64,000 nucleotides of DNA, taken from Lysobacter firmicutimachus. GTDB taxonomy: Bacteria; Pseudomonadota; Gammaproteobacteria; Xanthomonadales; Xanthomonadaceae. Of this stretch, positions 9,333-20,786 are shown in pieces (positions within the stretch are counted from its first letter, which is position 1; each line of letters opens with the position of its first letter). Below the pieces are notes generated by a model. It was given only the letters and a program-made list of their open reading frames with translations, did no database searches and had not been told where the DNA came from. The DNA is taken from contig NZ_JBANDL010000002.1 in assembly GCF_037027445.1 (NCBI RefSeq), forward strand, positions 310,001-374,000. Reading direction: 5' to 3'. Position numbers and translations under genes: made by a program.

Positions 9333-10598
9333 TCATTCGCCGCCGCCCCACCAGCGCGGGTGCAGCACGCGCTTGTGGCTGTGGCGCAGCCAATGGCGCA
9401 CGCGGCCTTCGTCGGCGCGTTGCGGATAAGGCCAGGCCGCGGCCGGCGAGGCCGGCCAGCCGTTGTGCCGGGTCATCGCGTCGAGGCTGGAGAAATAGCC
9501 GTGGTTGACCAGCACCTCGAACTCGACGTCGAGGAAGCGGTCCAGGTCGGTGCGGATGCGGCCGATGACTTCGGCGACCAGGGCCGGGCTGTAGCCGTCG
9601 GCGCCGCCGTCGCGGCCGCCGCTGAGGCCCCAGTACACGCCGATCAGCGAGCCGGTTGCGGCCTGGCCGAAGAACAGCCGCTTGCGCAGTGCCTCGGCCT
9701 GGTTGCCGATCACCTGGGTGTAGCGCATCAGCTGGCGCAGCCACCAGCGCCGGCTCTCGAACACGAACGGGCCGCCGGCGTCGGACACCAGCACTTCGCG
9801 GTAGCGGCGCAGGGTCGGTTCGGTGGCGAGGTTGTCGTACACGCCGCCGTCGCTGAGTTCGATCCGCTGCCGCAGCGCTTCGCCGTCGTCGCCGCGGTAG
9901 TCGCCGCGCTGGTAGTCGCCGGGCGCGGTGTCGAAACGCACCGGGCCGAACACCGGCGGAAAACACGACGAGGCCGCGACCGCGCAGGCCAGGCCGACCC
10001 GGCGCGCGCCGTCGCGCAGGTAGCCGGCCAGGTAGTCGCCGACCCGGCGCCGGGAGAATTCCCAATTGACGCCGAAGGTCAGGTCGGTGGCGCAGAACAC
10101 GAACGCCGGCGTTTCGGGCAGCCGGTCCAGGCTGCGTTCGCCGAACACCTGGGCATAGCGGCGCTCGAGCAGGGCGATGCGGTGCGAGGGCCAGAGCCAG
10201 TTGTAGGCGACGGTGGCGAGCACCGGCAGGGTGCGGATGTCGCGCGCGACGACGTCGCGGAACGGTTCGACCACCACGGCGCGAAAATCGATCCGGTCGT
10301 TCCAGGCGGCGAAGGATTCGTCTTCGCGGCGGGTATCCAGATAACGGCAGGCCAGCCAGGCGGAGACGATGCTGCCGCCGGAGACCGAGCTGAACATGGT
10401 CGTCCCGGCGAGCAGCCCGGTCTCGTGCAGGCGCAGCAAGGCGCCGAGGTGGAACAGCGCGGCGCGATAGCCGCCGCCGGACAGGCACAGCGCGCGGCCC
10501 TCGCGCTGCTCGGCATGGGCCGGGTCGGCGGCGCGCTCGGCGCGCCTGGCCTCGCGCTGCACACGCAGGCGTTCGAGTTCGACGTCGCTGCTCTTCAT
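9333..10598 (-). CDS. Patatin-like phospholipase family protein
   Basis: The 421-residue protein has the patatin oxyanion loop (CLSGGGYRAALFHLGALLRL, residues 37-56), the nucleophile elbow SSVSGGSIVSAW with Ser in S-V-S-G-G (a G-to-S change at the first position of GxSxG), and the catalytic Asp in LSDGGVYDN near 253. No signal peptide is visible, so it is probably a cytosolic lipid acyl hydrolase. It is convergent with eptA (7 bp between stops). The N-terminus is charged (RLRVQREARRAERAAD), possibly helical. Confidence 0.82.
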   Translation of the reverse strand: MKSSDVELERLRVQREARRAERAADPAHAEQREGRALCLSGGGYRAALFHLGALLRLHETGLLAGTTMFSSVSGGSIVSAWLACRYLDTRREDESFAAWNDRIDFRAVVVEPFRDVVARDIRTLPVLATVAYNWLWPSHRIALLERRYAQVFGERSLDRLPETPAFVFCATDLTFGVNWEFSRRRVGDYLAGYLRDGARRVGLACAVAASSCFPPVFGPVRFDTAPGDYQRGDYRGDDGEALRQRIELSDGGVYDNLATEPTLRRYREVLVSDAGGPFVFESRRWWLRQLMRYTQVIGNQAEALRKRLFFGQAATGSLIGVYWGLSGGRDGGADGYSPALVAEVIGRIRTDLDRFLDVEFEVLVNHGYFSSLDAMTRHNGWPASPAAAWPYPQRADEGRVRHWLRHSHKRVLHPRWWGGGE

Positions 10599-10948
10599 CG
10601 CCTGTGACGGTCCCTGCGGCGCGAGCGATCGCGGAGCCGCCTATTGTGCGCGTTGCCGGTCGCGATGGTTAGGACGGGGCGTCGTGTTCGGCGCGCAATC
10701 GCGTCACAGCCGCGCTTTTGAAAAAGGGGGGATCGGGTCTCGCTCTGTCCTGTCGGGCGCAGGAGCGAATCCCCGCGCTGCCGGCCAGTCCCGGCTTCGA
10801 ACCGCCGCCGGGCGCGGGTCCCTTTCCAAAGGAGGCGTGCCTGCGGCGCTGCTCCGGTGAGGCACGGATAATGCGACCGGGCCCTCACCCGCGAAGCGGA
10901 GCCTGGGCGCCGCCGTTGCCGAACGGCGGCGCCGCTGTTTCCCGTCGA
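10599..10948. other. Intergenic region with repeat-like sequence
   Basis: This gap lies between the patatin gene start and the stop of the EntF-like NRPS. It holds the NRPS-proximal hairpin (10906-10933) and a stretch with CTTTTGAAAAAGGGGGGATC and CCCTTTCCAAAGGAGG, which resembles short dispersed intergenic repeats of Lysobacter-type genomes. No credible gene is seen here on either strand. The patatin promoter should lie in the first 100 bp. Confidence 0.4.
10906..10933 (-). terminator. Perfect 12-bp hairpin downstream of the EntF-like NRPS
   Basis: GGCGCCGCCGTT and AACGGCGGCGCC pair perfectly around a GCCG loop, starting about 15 bases beyond the NRPS stop codon on the minus strand. There is no U-run after it, so termination would depend on stem strength or Rho. 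Confidence 0.55.
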
Positions 10949-14950
<4,002 letters not shown>

Positions 14951-15284
14951 GGTACGCGTCCTTTGAGGCGGCCGCCCGGCCGCACGCCCCCGGCGGCCGA
15001 CGGGCCCGGGGCCCGACGACGCGAGGATTTCGGCGCGCGCGATCCTGCGGCCAGCTCGTCGTGCGAGTGGCCCCCTCTCCATGTCCGTTACGAATCAAAT
15101 ACCGTCATGGCCGCGGCGCATGGCGCCGGGGCAGAGCCCGTTGCGTCGCGGCGGTGGCGCTTGCGCGCGCACGCCGGGCTCGAGTAGTTATGCGTTCCGC
15201 CCAATGCAGGCGTTCGTACGTTCGATCCGTCGAGTGCCTGCGGAATCAATATCCCTGAGCGTGGATTTCATGTCCATCAAGACG

Positions 15285-15345
15285 GGTGAGAGACGGATCA
15301 CAAGTCGAGTATTTACGGTGGCGGCGGTGAGAGCCGGATCACAAG
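15285..15345. repeat. Direct repeat pair, candidate regulator sites
   Basis: GGTGAGAGACGGATCACAAG (15285-15304) and GGTGAGAGCCGGATCACAAG (15326-15345) differ at one base in 20 and start 41 bp apart, about four helical turns. The placement upstream of the EntF-like NRPS fits two binding sites on one DNA face, but no regulator is identified. Confidence 0.4.
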
Positions 15346-15413
15346 ACCGCTATGTGAAGTTTTTTCTACAACCGCCAGCTCGCAACTGCGCGTCGCGCGG
15401 CGATTTTCGCGGC

Positions 15414-15540
15414 TATTTTTCTCGACGGAAAATCCGCTGGCCGGCGCATCGGCGGCGATGGGGGTGGATTCACCATTGCGTCGCGACGGCTTCGATCGGG
15501 TTTCCTCGTCCGGGCAAAGATTTTTCCGCGGCGGAAAATC
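15414..15540. repeat. Two similar near-palindromic elements
   Basis: TTTTTCTCGACGGAAAATCC (15416 onward) and TTTTTCCGCGGCGGAAAATC (15521-15540) are related. The second, with its flank GA, reads nearly the same on both strands (GATTTT..CCGC / GCGG..AAAATC). They may be operator sites or copies of a small repeat. Confidence 0.35.
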
Positions 15541-15679
15541 CGCGAACGCGGCGCAGTTCGCCGAACGCATCCGCCGCAGGCCTCGAAACCGGCGCGGCGG
15601 AGATCGCGATCCGCGGTCGTCGATACCGGTCGCGCCCGCGCTCCCGGGCATTTCCGCACGGCCTCGGAGAATATTTTAT

Positions 15680-15698
15680 GATGAGAACGATTCTCATC
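15680..15698 (+). promoter_or_regulatory. Fur box upstream of the TetR regulator
   Basis: GATGAGAACGATTCTCATC is a perfect 8-3-8 inverted repeat and matches the 7-1-7 Fur consensus TGAGAATnATTCTCA at all but one position. It ends 12 bases before the ATG at 15711, overlapping the region where the promoter and leader must lie. Iron-replete Fur should repress the gene. Confidence 0.75.
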
Positions 15699-15710
15699 CG
15701 AGGGGCGGTC

Positions 15711-16307
15711 ATGTCCGCGCTATCCCATGCCTCCGCCGTGCCGGCGGACGATCCCGTGCTCGACCACGCCGAGCGCTTGCTGCTGACCCGCGGTGCGCAG
15801 CGCCTGGGCCTGGCCGAGGTCGCGCGGGCCGCCGGCGTCGAGCCGGCCGCACTGCGCGATCGTTACCCCAGCCGCGAAGATTTGCTGTCGGCGCTGCGCC
15901 AGCGCTTCGTCGCCGAGTTCCTCGGCGAGCTGGCCCGGGCCATGGACCGCTGCCGCCCCGGCGACTGGGCCGCGCGACTGCGCGCCTGGGTGCAGGGCGC
16001 GGTCGACGGCTATCTGGACCGGCTCGCCCTGCACGATGCGCTGTTTCACGGCCCGGGCCATCACCACCGGCATGCGATGCAGGACAATCCGGCGATCGAC
16101 CAGCTGGTCGAATTGCTCGAAGGCGGCATCGCGGCGCGGGTCTGGGCCGCGCCGGACCCGCGCTTGACCGCGGTGATCTTCTTCAACGCCATGCACAGTG
16201 CGGTCGACCGCGCGATCTTCTGCGGCGAGCCGCCGGACCGGCGCCGTCTGGCGCAGATCCTGTGCGGCTACTTCGAGCGCTCGGTGCAATGGTGGGCGCG
16301 GTTCTGA
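15711..16307 (+). CDS. TetR-family transcriptional regulator, probably iron-regulated
   Basis: The 198-residue protein has an N-terminal HTH (residues 12-58; LGLAEVARAAGVEPAALRDRYPSREDLLSAL) and an all-helical C-terminal ligand domain with a His-rich stretch GPGHHHRHAMQ near 115-125, which could bind metal. ATG 15711 has GAGGGG about 5-9 bases upstream. An earlier in-frame ATG at 15678 would place the Fur box inside the coding sequence and is less likely. Target unknown; the divergent EntF-like NRPS is one candidate. Confidence 0.82.
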   Translation: MSALSHASAVPADDPVLDHAERLLLTRGAQRLGLAEVARAAGVEPAALRDRYPSREDLLSALRQRFVAEFLGELARAMDRCRPGDWAARLRAWVQGAVDGYLDRLALHDALFHGPGHHHRHAMQDNPAIDQLVELLEGGIAARVWAAPDPRLTAVIFFNAMHSAVDRAIFCGEPPDRRRLAQILCGYFERSVQWWARF

Positions 16308-16311
16308 ACGC

Positions 16312-16821
16312 TCAGGCGGCCAGCGCCGCCATGCGCGCCAGGATCGCCTCGCGATGGCGCTCGTCGAGCGCGCCGGCGAAGGCGGTGCCGGACAGGGCCT
16401 GGGCTTCGCCGAGCGCATCCAGCGCCTCGTCGACCCGGCCGCTGCGGAACAGCGCCTGGCCCAGCCACAGCGCGGTGGCCGGGGCTTGCTGCTGGCGCGC
16501 CCAGGCCCGGGCGATGGCCGCGGCGGCGATGCAGGCGGCATCGTCGCCCAGCCGGAAGCAGGCTTCGGCCAGGCCGCTGCGCAGCCAGTAGCGGATCGGG
16601 TCGCCCGGCAGGCCGCGATCGGCCAGGTCGATGGCTTCGCGCCAGTGGCGCGCGGCCTCGCCGGATTCGCCATTGACCTGATGGGCGATGGCCTGATTGG
16701 CCAGATCCAGGGCGCGGGCCTCCACGTCGTCGAGCGCCGTCGGGTCGGCGTGCGATGGGAGGGCGGGGTCGATATCCGCACCGGTGGCGTCCGGCGCGTA
16801 CGCGTTCATGTCCGTATGCAT
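16312..16821 (-). CDS. TPR-like helical repeat protein
   Basis: The 169-residue protein has an acidic, disordered N-terminus (to about 35) followed by paired helices of tetratricopeptide type: LANQAIAHQVNGESGEAARHWREAIDLAD, YWLRSGLAEACFRLGDDAACIAAAAIARAW, ALWLGQALFRSGRVDEALDALGEAQAL. Such proteins bind partners; none can be named. An AGGAG lies 6 bases before ATG 16821. It is convergent with the TetR gene (4 bp between stops). Confidence 0.65.
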   Translation of the reverse strand: MHTDMNAYAPDATGADIDPALPSHADPTALDDVEARALDLANQAIAHQVNGESGEAARHWREAIDLADRGLPGDPIRYWLRSGLAEACFRLGDDAACIAAAAIARAWARQQQAPATALWLGQALFRSGRVDEALDALGEAQALSGTAFAGALDERHREAILARMAALAA

Positions 16822-16901
16822 GCGAGCTCCTGCGGCCGGGTCGTGGGGACGGCCTGCGAAACAGCTAACGTGTTGTCCCGGCGAAACGGGTCAGGCCCGG
16901 C

Positions 16902-18269
16902 TCATTGCAGGTGGAAGGCGTGGCTGAGCGGTTCGCCGGCGGCATCGCGTGCCGGGGCCGAGGCCGCGCGCAGCTCGCCGGGCTGATGCGTCGGCAGGCG
17001 GATCACGAACCGCGCCCCGCCCAGGTTGGAGGCCTCGACCCGGATGTCTCCGGCGTGGCGGTCGATCACCTGGCGCACGATGCTCAGGCCCAGGCCGAAA
17101 CCCCCGGTGGCGCGGTCGCGGCTGCGGTCGAGCCGATAGAACGGTTCGAACACGCGGTCGCGGTCCTCGACCGGAATGCCGACGCCGTCGTCCTCGACGA
17201 TCAGCTGCCAGCCCGCGCCATCGGGTTCCAGCACCACCCGGATCAGGCCGTCGGCATAGCGCAACGCGTTGCGCATCAGATTGGAGAAGGCGCGGGCGAA
17301 GCTGCGCGGCTCGACCACCACTTCGGCCAGCGCCGGCGACAGCACCCAGTCGATCGCCGTGCCGCGGGTACGCAGTTCTTCCGCGGCCAGCCCGGCGGAG
17401 GCGCGCAGGAAAGCGCCGGCCTCGACCTGTTCCAGCATCGCGCGCGCACCGTTGCGCTCCAGCATCCCCAGGGTCAGCAGTTCGCCGACCAACAGGTCCA
17501 GTTCCTCCACGTCGCAGCGCAGCGCGTGCACGCGCGCGCGGGCGACCCGATCGTCGAGCGAATCGGACAGGTTGGCCAGGCCGAACTCGAGCCGGGTGAT
17601 CGGCGTGCGCAGTTCGTGCGAAGCGGCGTTGACCAGGTCGCGTTGCGACTGGATCAGGCGGCCGATCTGGTCGGCCATGTTGTTGAAGTACACGCACAGC
17701 TGACGGATCGAGGAACCGCCGCGCAACGGCGCGCGCGCCTCCAGGTCGCCGTCGCCGAAGCGTTCGGCGGCTTCGCGCAGGCGCTCCAGGTCTCCCCACA
17801 GCGGCTGCAACCACAGCAACAAGGCCAGCAGCATCAGCCCCAGCACGGTGACGTAGGCCAGGTAACGCGCCGTGTAGTCGTCCTCGACGTAGCCGATCTG
17901 CACCACCTGGCCGCCGTCCAGGCGCAGGTAGACCCGATGCTGGTCGCTGCCGAGATGGTCGCCGGCGCTGCCGTCCGCCGCGAGCTGGCCGCGCACCGGC
18001 ACCGACAGCGCCTCCACTTCGGCGGCGCCGAGCAGCCGGTAGCGATCGGGCAGGTCGCGGTCGAGTTCGGCCAGGCGCCGGCGCAGCTCGGCGCCGTCGG
18101 CGCCGCGCAGACGCTCGCGCAGCAAGCGCAGCTCGCCGGCGAAGTCCTGTCGCGCCGATTGCGCGTACGGCTCCGGGAACAGGTGCGGGAAGGCCTGCTG
18201 CACCAGCAACAGCGAGCACAACAGCAGGCCGGCGACCGTCAGGTACAGCCGCACCAGCATCGGCAGCAT
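16902..18269 (-). CDS. RstB-like sensor histidine kinase
   Basis: The 455-residue protein has a TM helix at 5-28, a periplasmic domain (30-140), a second TM helix (about 140-160), a HAMP domain (LWGDLERLREAAERFGDGDLEARAP), the H-box NAASHELRTPITRLEFGL, the N-box (NLMRNALRYAD), and G-boxes EDDGVGIPVEDRDRVFEPFYRLD and GGFGLGLSIV. The F-box and spacing resemble the RstB/CpxA type. Its ATG directly abuts the stop of the response regulator, so they are one transcript. Signal unknown. Confidence 0.88.
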   Translation of the reverse strand: MLPMLVRLYLTVAGLLLCSLLLVQQAFPHLFPEPYAQSARQDFAGELRLLRERLRGADGAELRRRLAELDRDLPDRYRLLGAAEVEALSVPVRGQLAADGSAGDHLGSDQHRVYLRLDGGQVVQIGYVEDDYTARYLAYVTVLGLMLLALLLWLQPLWGDLERLREAAERFGDGDLEARAPLRGGSSIRQLCVYFNNMADQIGRLIQSQRDLVNAASHELRTPITRLEFGLANLSDSLDDRVARARVHALRCDVEELDLLVGELLTLGMLERNGARAMLEQVEAGAFLRASAGLAAEELRTRGTAIDWVLSPALAEVVVEPRSFARAFSNLMRNALRYADGLIRVVLEPDGAGWQLIVEDDGVGIPVEDRDRVFEPFYRLDRSRDRATGGFGLGLSIVRQVIDRHAGDIRVEASNLGGARFVIRLPTHQPGELRAASAPARDAAGEPLSHAFHLQ

Positions 18270-18974
18270 TCAGTCCTCCCAGGCGATCGGGCTGAACAGA
18301 TAGCCGCGGCCCCACACCGTCTTGATCTTGCGCGGCTCCTGCGCGTCGTCGCCGAAGTGCCTGCGCAGGCGCGAGATGCTGACGTCGACGGTGCGGTCGA
18401 CGCCGTCGAAGCCGATGCCGCGCCAACGCCGCAGCAACTCGTCGCGGTTGAGCACGCGGCCGGCGGCCTGGGCCAGGATCACGAACAGGTTGTAGTCGGC
18501 GGTCTTGAGATCGATCTCCTCGCCGCGCCAACGCACCTGGCGCGCGGTCAGGTCGATCTGCAGGCCGCCGTACTGCAGCAGGCTGGACGGCGTCGCGGCC
18601 GCGGCCGGAGCGCTCTGGCTGCGCCGCAGCACCGCGCGCAAGCGCGCCAGCAGCAAGCGCGGCTCGACCGGCTTGAGCACGTAGTCGTCGGCGCCGACCT
18701 CCAGCCCGGTGACCTGATCGAACAGGTCCGCGCGCGCGGTCAGCATCACGATCGGCACGGCCGAACGCTTGCGGATCTGGCGACACACGTCGAGGCCGTC
18801 CATGCCGGGCAACATCAGATCGAGCACGATCACGTCGGGCGGATCGTCGTCGATGGCGTTGAGGGCCTGGTCGCCGCGCAGCACCACCGAAGTTTTGAAG
18901 TCGTAACGAAGCAGATACTCGGAGATCAACCCGGCCAGTCGGGCGTCGTCCTCGATCAGCAGGACCTTGTTCAT
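18270..18974 (-). CDS. RstA-like OmpR-family response regulator
   Basis: The 234-residue protein starts at MNKVLLIEDDARLAGLISEYL. It has the phospho-acceptor Asp in DVIVLDLMLPGMDG, Thr in VMLTARADLF, Lys in DYVLKPVEPRLLLARL, and a C-terminal winged helix with the recognition region VDRTVDVSISRLRRHFGDD and the wing KTVWGRGYLFSP, close to RstA. The upstream region contains several ATACA-type sites, suggesting autoregulation and control of the divergent secreted protein gene at 19124. Confidence 0.88.
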   Translation of the reverse strand: MNKVLLIEDDARLAGLISEYLLRYDFKTSVVLRGDQALNAIDDDPPDVIVLDLMLPGMDGLDVCRQIRKRSAVPIVMLTARADLFDQVTGLEVGADDYVLKPVEPRLLLARLRAVLRRSQSAPAAAATPSSLLQYGGLQIDLTARQVRWRGEEIDLKTADYNLFVILAQAAGRVLNRDELLRRWRGIGFDGVDRTVDVSISRLRRHFGDDAQEPRKIKTVWGRGYLFSPIAWED

Positions 18975-19010
18975 GGCCACCTCATGCGAGCCGGCATGGT
19001 AGCGCCGGCG

Positions 19011-19089
19011 GATACAGCACGTTTGGGCGATACAAACAAACACAACTGGCGTTGTGCCGCGCGTCAGGCAACGCTGCGGTGTTGTATCG
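19011..19089. promoter_or_regulatory. Cluster of GATACA/TGTATC sites and a CACAAC-GTTGTG dyad
   Basis: Between the RstA-like regulator and the divergent secreted protein gene are GATACA at 19011, CGATACAA at 19028-19035, the dyad CACAAC-tggc-GTTGTG at 19041-19056, and the inverse TTGTATCG at 19082-19089. The AT-rich, symmetric arrangement stands out in this genome. It is a plausible binding region for the OmpR-type regulator. Confidence 0.4.
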
Positions 19090-19123
19090 TCTCGAATAGA
19101 ATCGTGAACCCGGAACGCGCGAC

Positions 19124-19630
19124 ATGCACATGAGATGCGTCATGTTGATGGCGTTACTGATGTCAGTTGCAACGGCGTGGAAGCCGGCGGCCGCCTGCGA
19201 ATGCGTCCGGCCTATCGACGAAAGTCGTATGCGGACGGCGCCGCAGGTATTCGTGATGCGCTTGCGTTCGGTCGAGGCGCTGCAGCCTGCGAAAGGCGGC
19301 TATTCCTTGCGCGGCCGCATCGAGATCGTGGAGCGCCTGCGCGGGGACGCACAAGTCGTAACGATCCGCTACTCGGGCAATCCCCAGTGTTGCGGATTGC
19401 GCCTGGACCCAGGCCATTACTATCTGGTGGCGGCCGATACGGCTCGGCCCGAGTTGCAGGTCGGCCATACCGACCTGCTCTATCTGGGATGGGACTACCC
19501 CGGCGATGCCAAGGCCTTGGCGCGGTTGCGCGCCACGGTCGCCGGACGGGCGGGGCTCGATCCACGCTGGTCGCAAGGCGGCGAACGCATGCATCAGGTA
19601 TCGCCGCCGCCTTGTCCGCGGCGGCGTTAG
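19124..19630 (+). CDS. Small secreted protein with N-terminal CxC, TIMP/NTR-like pattern
   Basis: The 168-residue protein has a signal peptide (MHMRCVMLMALLMSVATAWKPAAA) with predicted cleavage just before or at the Cys of ACECVRP. The mature protein starts near a Cys-x-Cys, then two further cysteines (PQCCGLRL), and short beta-rich segments (GGYSLRGRIEIVERLRGDAQVVTIRY). A CxC at the mature N-terminus and an OB-like beta layout resemble bacterial netrin/TIMP-like proteins, but this is a pattern judgement. It is divergent from the RstAB-like system, which may control it. Confidence 0.6.
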   Translation: MHMRCVMLMALLMSVATAWKPAAACECVRPIDESRMRTAPQVFVMRLRSVEALQPAKGGYSLRGRIEIVERLRGDAQVVTIRYSGNPQCCGLRLDPGHYYLVAADTARPELQVGHTDLLYLGWDYPGDAKALARLRATVAGRAGLDPRWSQGGERMHQVSPPPCPRRR

Positions 19631-19679
19631 CGAGCTACGGCCACGTCCTGAGCCGGTCAGGACGCGGCCGATGCCACGC

Positions 19680-20666
19680 TCAAACCGATTCCCACAAGCG
19701 CGACGCCTCTTCCGCGACCAACTGCGGAAACTCCTCCGGATAGAACAGTTTGGCGCCCTCGACCCGGCGCACGCCGCGCGAGTTCGGGAACACCCGGTCC
19801 AGGTAATCCGGACTGGCCGGCGAGAAGATGTCGTCGCCGGTGCCCCAGACCACCCGCACCGGAACCCGACTCCGGCGCAGCCCGGCTTCGATGCCGGCCA
19901 GCGGGTTCGGGTCCAGCGCCAGCGCGTAGGCGTCGGTGAGCCGCTTGCGCCGCGCCGATTCGACCAGCGGAGTGAAGTAAGTGTCGATGGCTTCGTCGCT
20001 GGGCTGATAGCGGTAGGTGTAGCACTGTCCGCCGATGCCCTTGGCCGAGCGGGCGAAATTCTTGTCGGCCAACTGCGGCGGGAAGGTGTCTTCGGCGAAA
20101 CGGCCGCGGCGCGCGGCCTCGATCACCGGCATCAGCGCCGGCGGCGGGCTGTCGGGTTCGACATCGCAGTTGGTTAGCAACAGGCTGCGCACGCGCTGCG
20201 GATACTTCAGCAGGAACAGCTGCGCGACCGCGCCGCCGCTGTCGTTGGCGACCAGGTCGACGCTGTCCACGCCGAGCGTGTCGAGCACGAAGGCGAGCAT
20301 CTCGACCTGCGCCGCCGGCGCCACGCTCTGGCCGTCGGCGACCCGGGTGTAGCCCAGGCCGAGGAAGTCGGCGGCGATGCAGCGGCGCTCGCCTTCCAGC
20401 GCGGCCATGACCCCGCGCCACTGGAAGCTGTTGAGCGGGAAACCGTGCAGGAACAGCGCGGCCGGGCCGCGGCCGCGTTCGACTACCGCGATCTCGCCGA
20501 AGGCGCTGGGCAGGTAGCGGCGCGCGGCGTGGAAGCCGGCGGCGTCCCAGGCCTTCGCCGTGCTCAGCGACGCCGGTGCGCGTACCGGCGCGCCGCCGGC
20601 GCAAGCGGCGAGCAGACCGGTGCCGGCGGCGCCGAGTCCGAATCCAAGAAAGGTTCTGCGGTTCAT
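19680..20666 (-). CDS. Tat-exported alpha/beta hydrolase lipoprotein, haloalkane dehalogenase-like
   Basis: The 328-residue protein begins MNRRTFLGFGLGAAGTGLLAACAGG, with a twin-arginine motif and a lipobox (LLAAC), predicting a Tat-exported lipoprotein. The hydrolase core has the HGFPLNSFQW oxyanion region and the nucleophile elbow VANDSGGAVAQLF, in which Asp rather than Ser sits at the nucleophile position, as in haloalkane dehalogenases and epoxide hydrolases. It is divergent from the HTH gene at 20787 with an 8-3-8 palindrome between them. Substrate unknown. Confidence 0.8.
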   Translation of the reverse strand: MNRRTFLGFGLGAAGTGLLAACAGGAPVRAPASLSTAKAWDAAGFHAARRYLPSAFGEIAVVERGRGPAALFLHGFPLNSFQWRGVMAALEGERRCIAADFLGLGYTRVADGQSVAPAAQVEMLAFVLDTLGVDSVDLVANDSGGAVAQLFLLKYPQRVRSLLLTNCDVEPDSPPPALMPVIEAARRGRFAEDTFPPQLADKNFARSAKGIGGQCYTYRYQPSDEAIDTYFTPLVESARRKRLTDAYALALDPNPLAGIEAGLRRSRVPVRVVWGTGDDIFSPASPDYLDRVFPNSRGVRRVEGAKLFYPEEFPQLVAEEASRLWESV

Positions 20667-20756
20667 TGCGTCTCCGATGCCCGTGGGGGGCGTTGCGTTG
20701 ACGCAAAGCATCGGCGGCGCCGGTCATGGCGACAATGACGCGGCAGGTGATGGTCG

Positions 20757-20775
20757 CATGACCTCGCAGGTCATG
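20757..20775. promoter_or_regulatory. Perfect palindromic operator between hydrolase and MmyB-like regulator
   Basis: CATGACCTCGCAGGTCATG is a perfect 8-3-8 inverted repeat lying 12 bases before the regulator's first ATG and 91 bases from the divergent hydrolase start. Additional half-site-like GGTCAT (20723) and CAGGTGATGG elements lie nearby. It is the likely binding site of the adjacent HTH protein. Confidence 0.65.
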
Positions 20776-20786
20776 GTTTCGCCGCC

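Larger units (their letters stand above)
14951..15710. other. 760-bp regulatory-looking intergenic region
   Basis: This region separates the divergent EntF-like NRPS (minus) and TetR gene (plus). The middle part (15190-15380) is visibly less G+C-rich than its surroundings. It contains a direct repeat pair, two TTTTTCnCGnCGGAAAATCCGC elements, and a Fur box next to the TetR start. Open frames across it lack conserved content or coding bias, so I call none. A small RNA is possible but nothing specific supports it. Confidence 0.5.
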
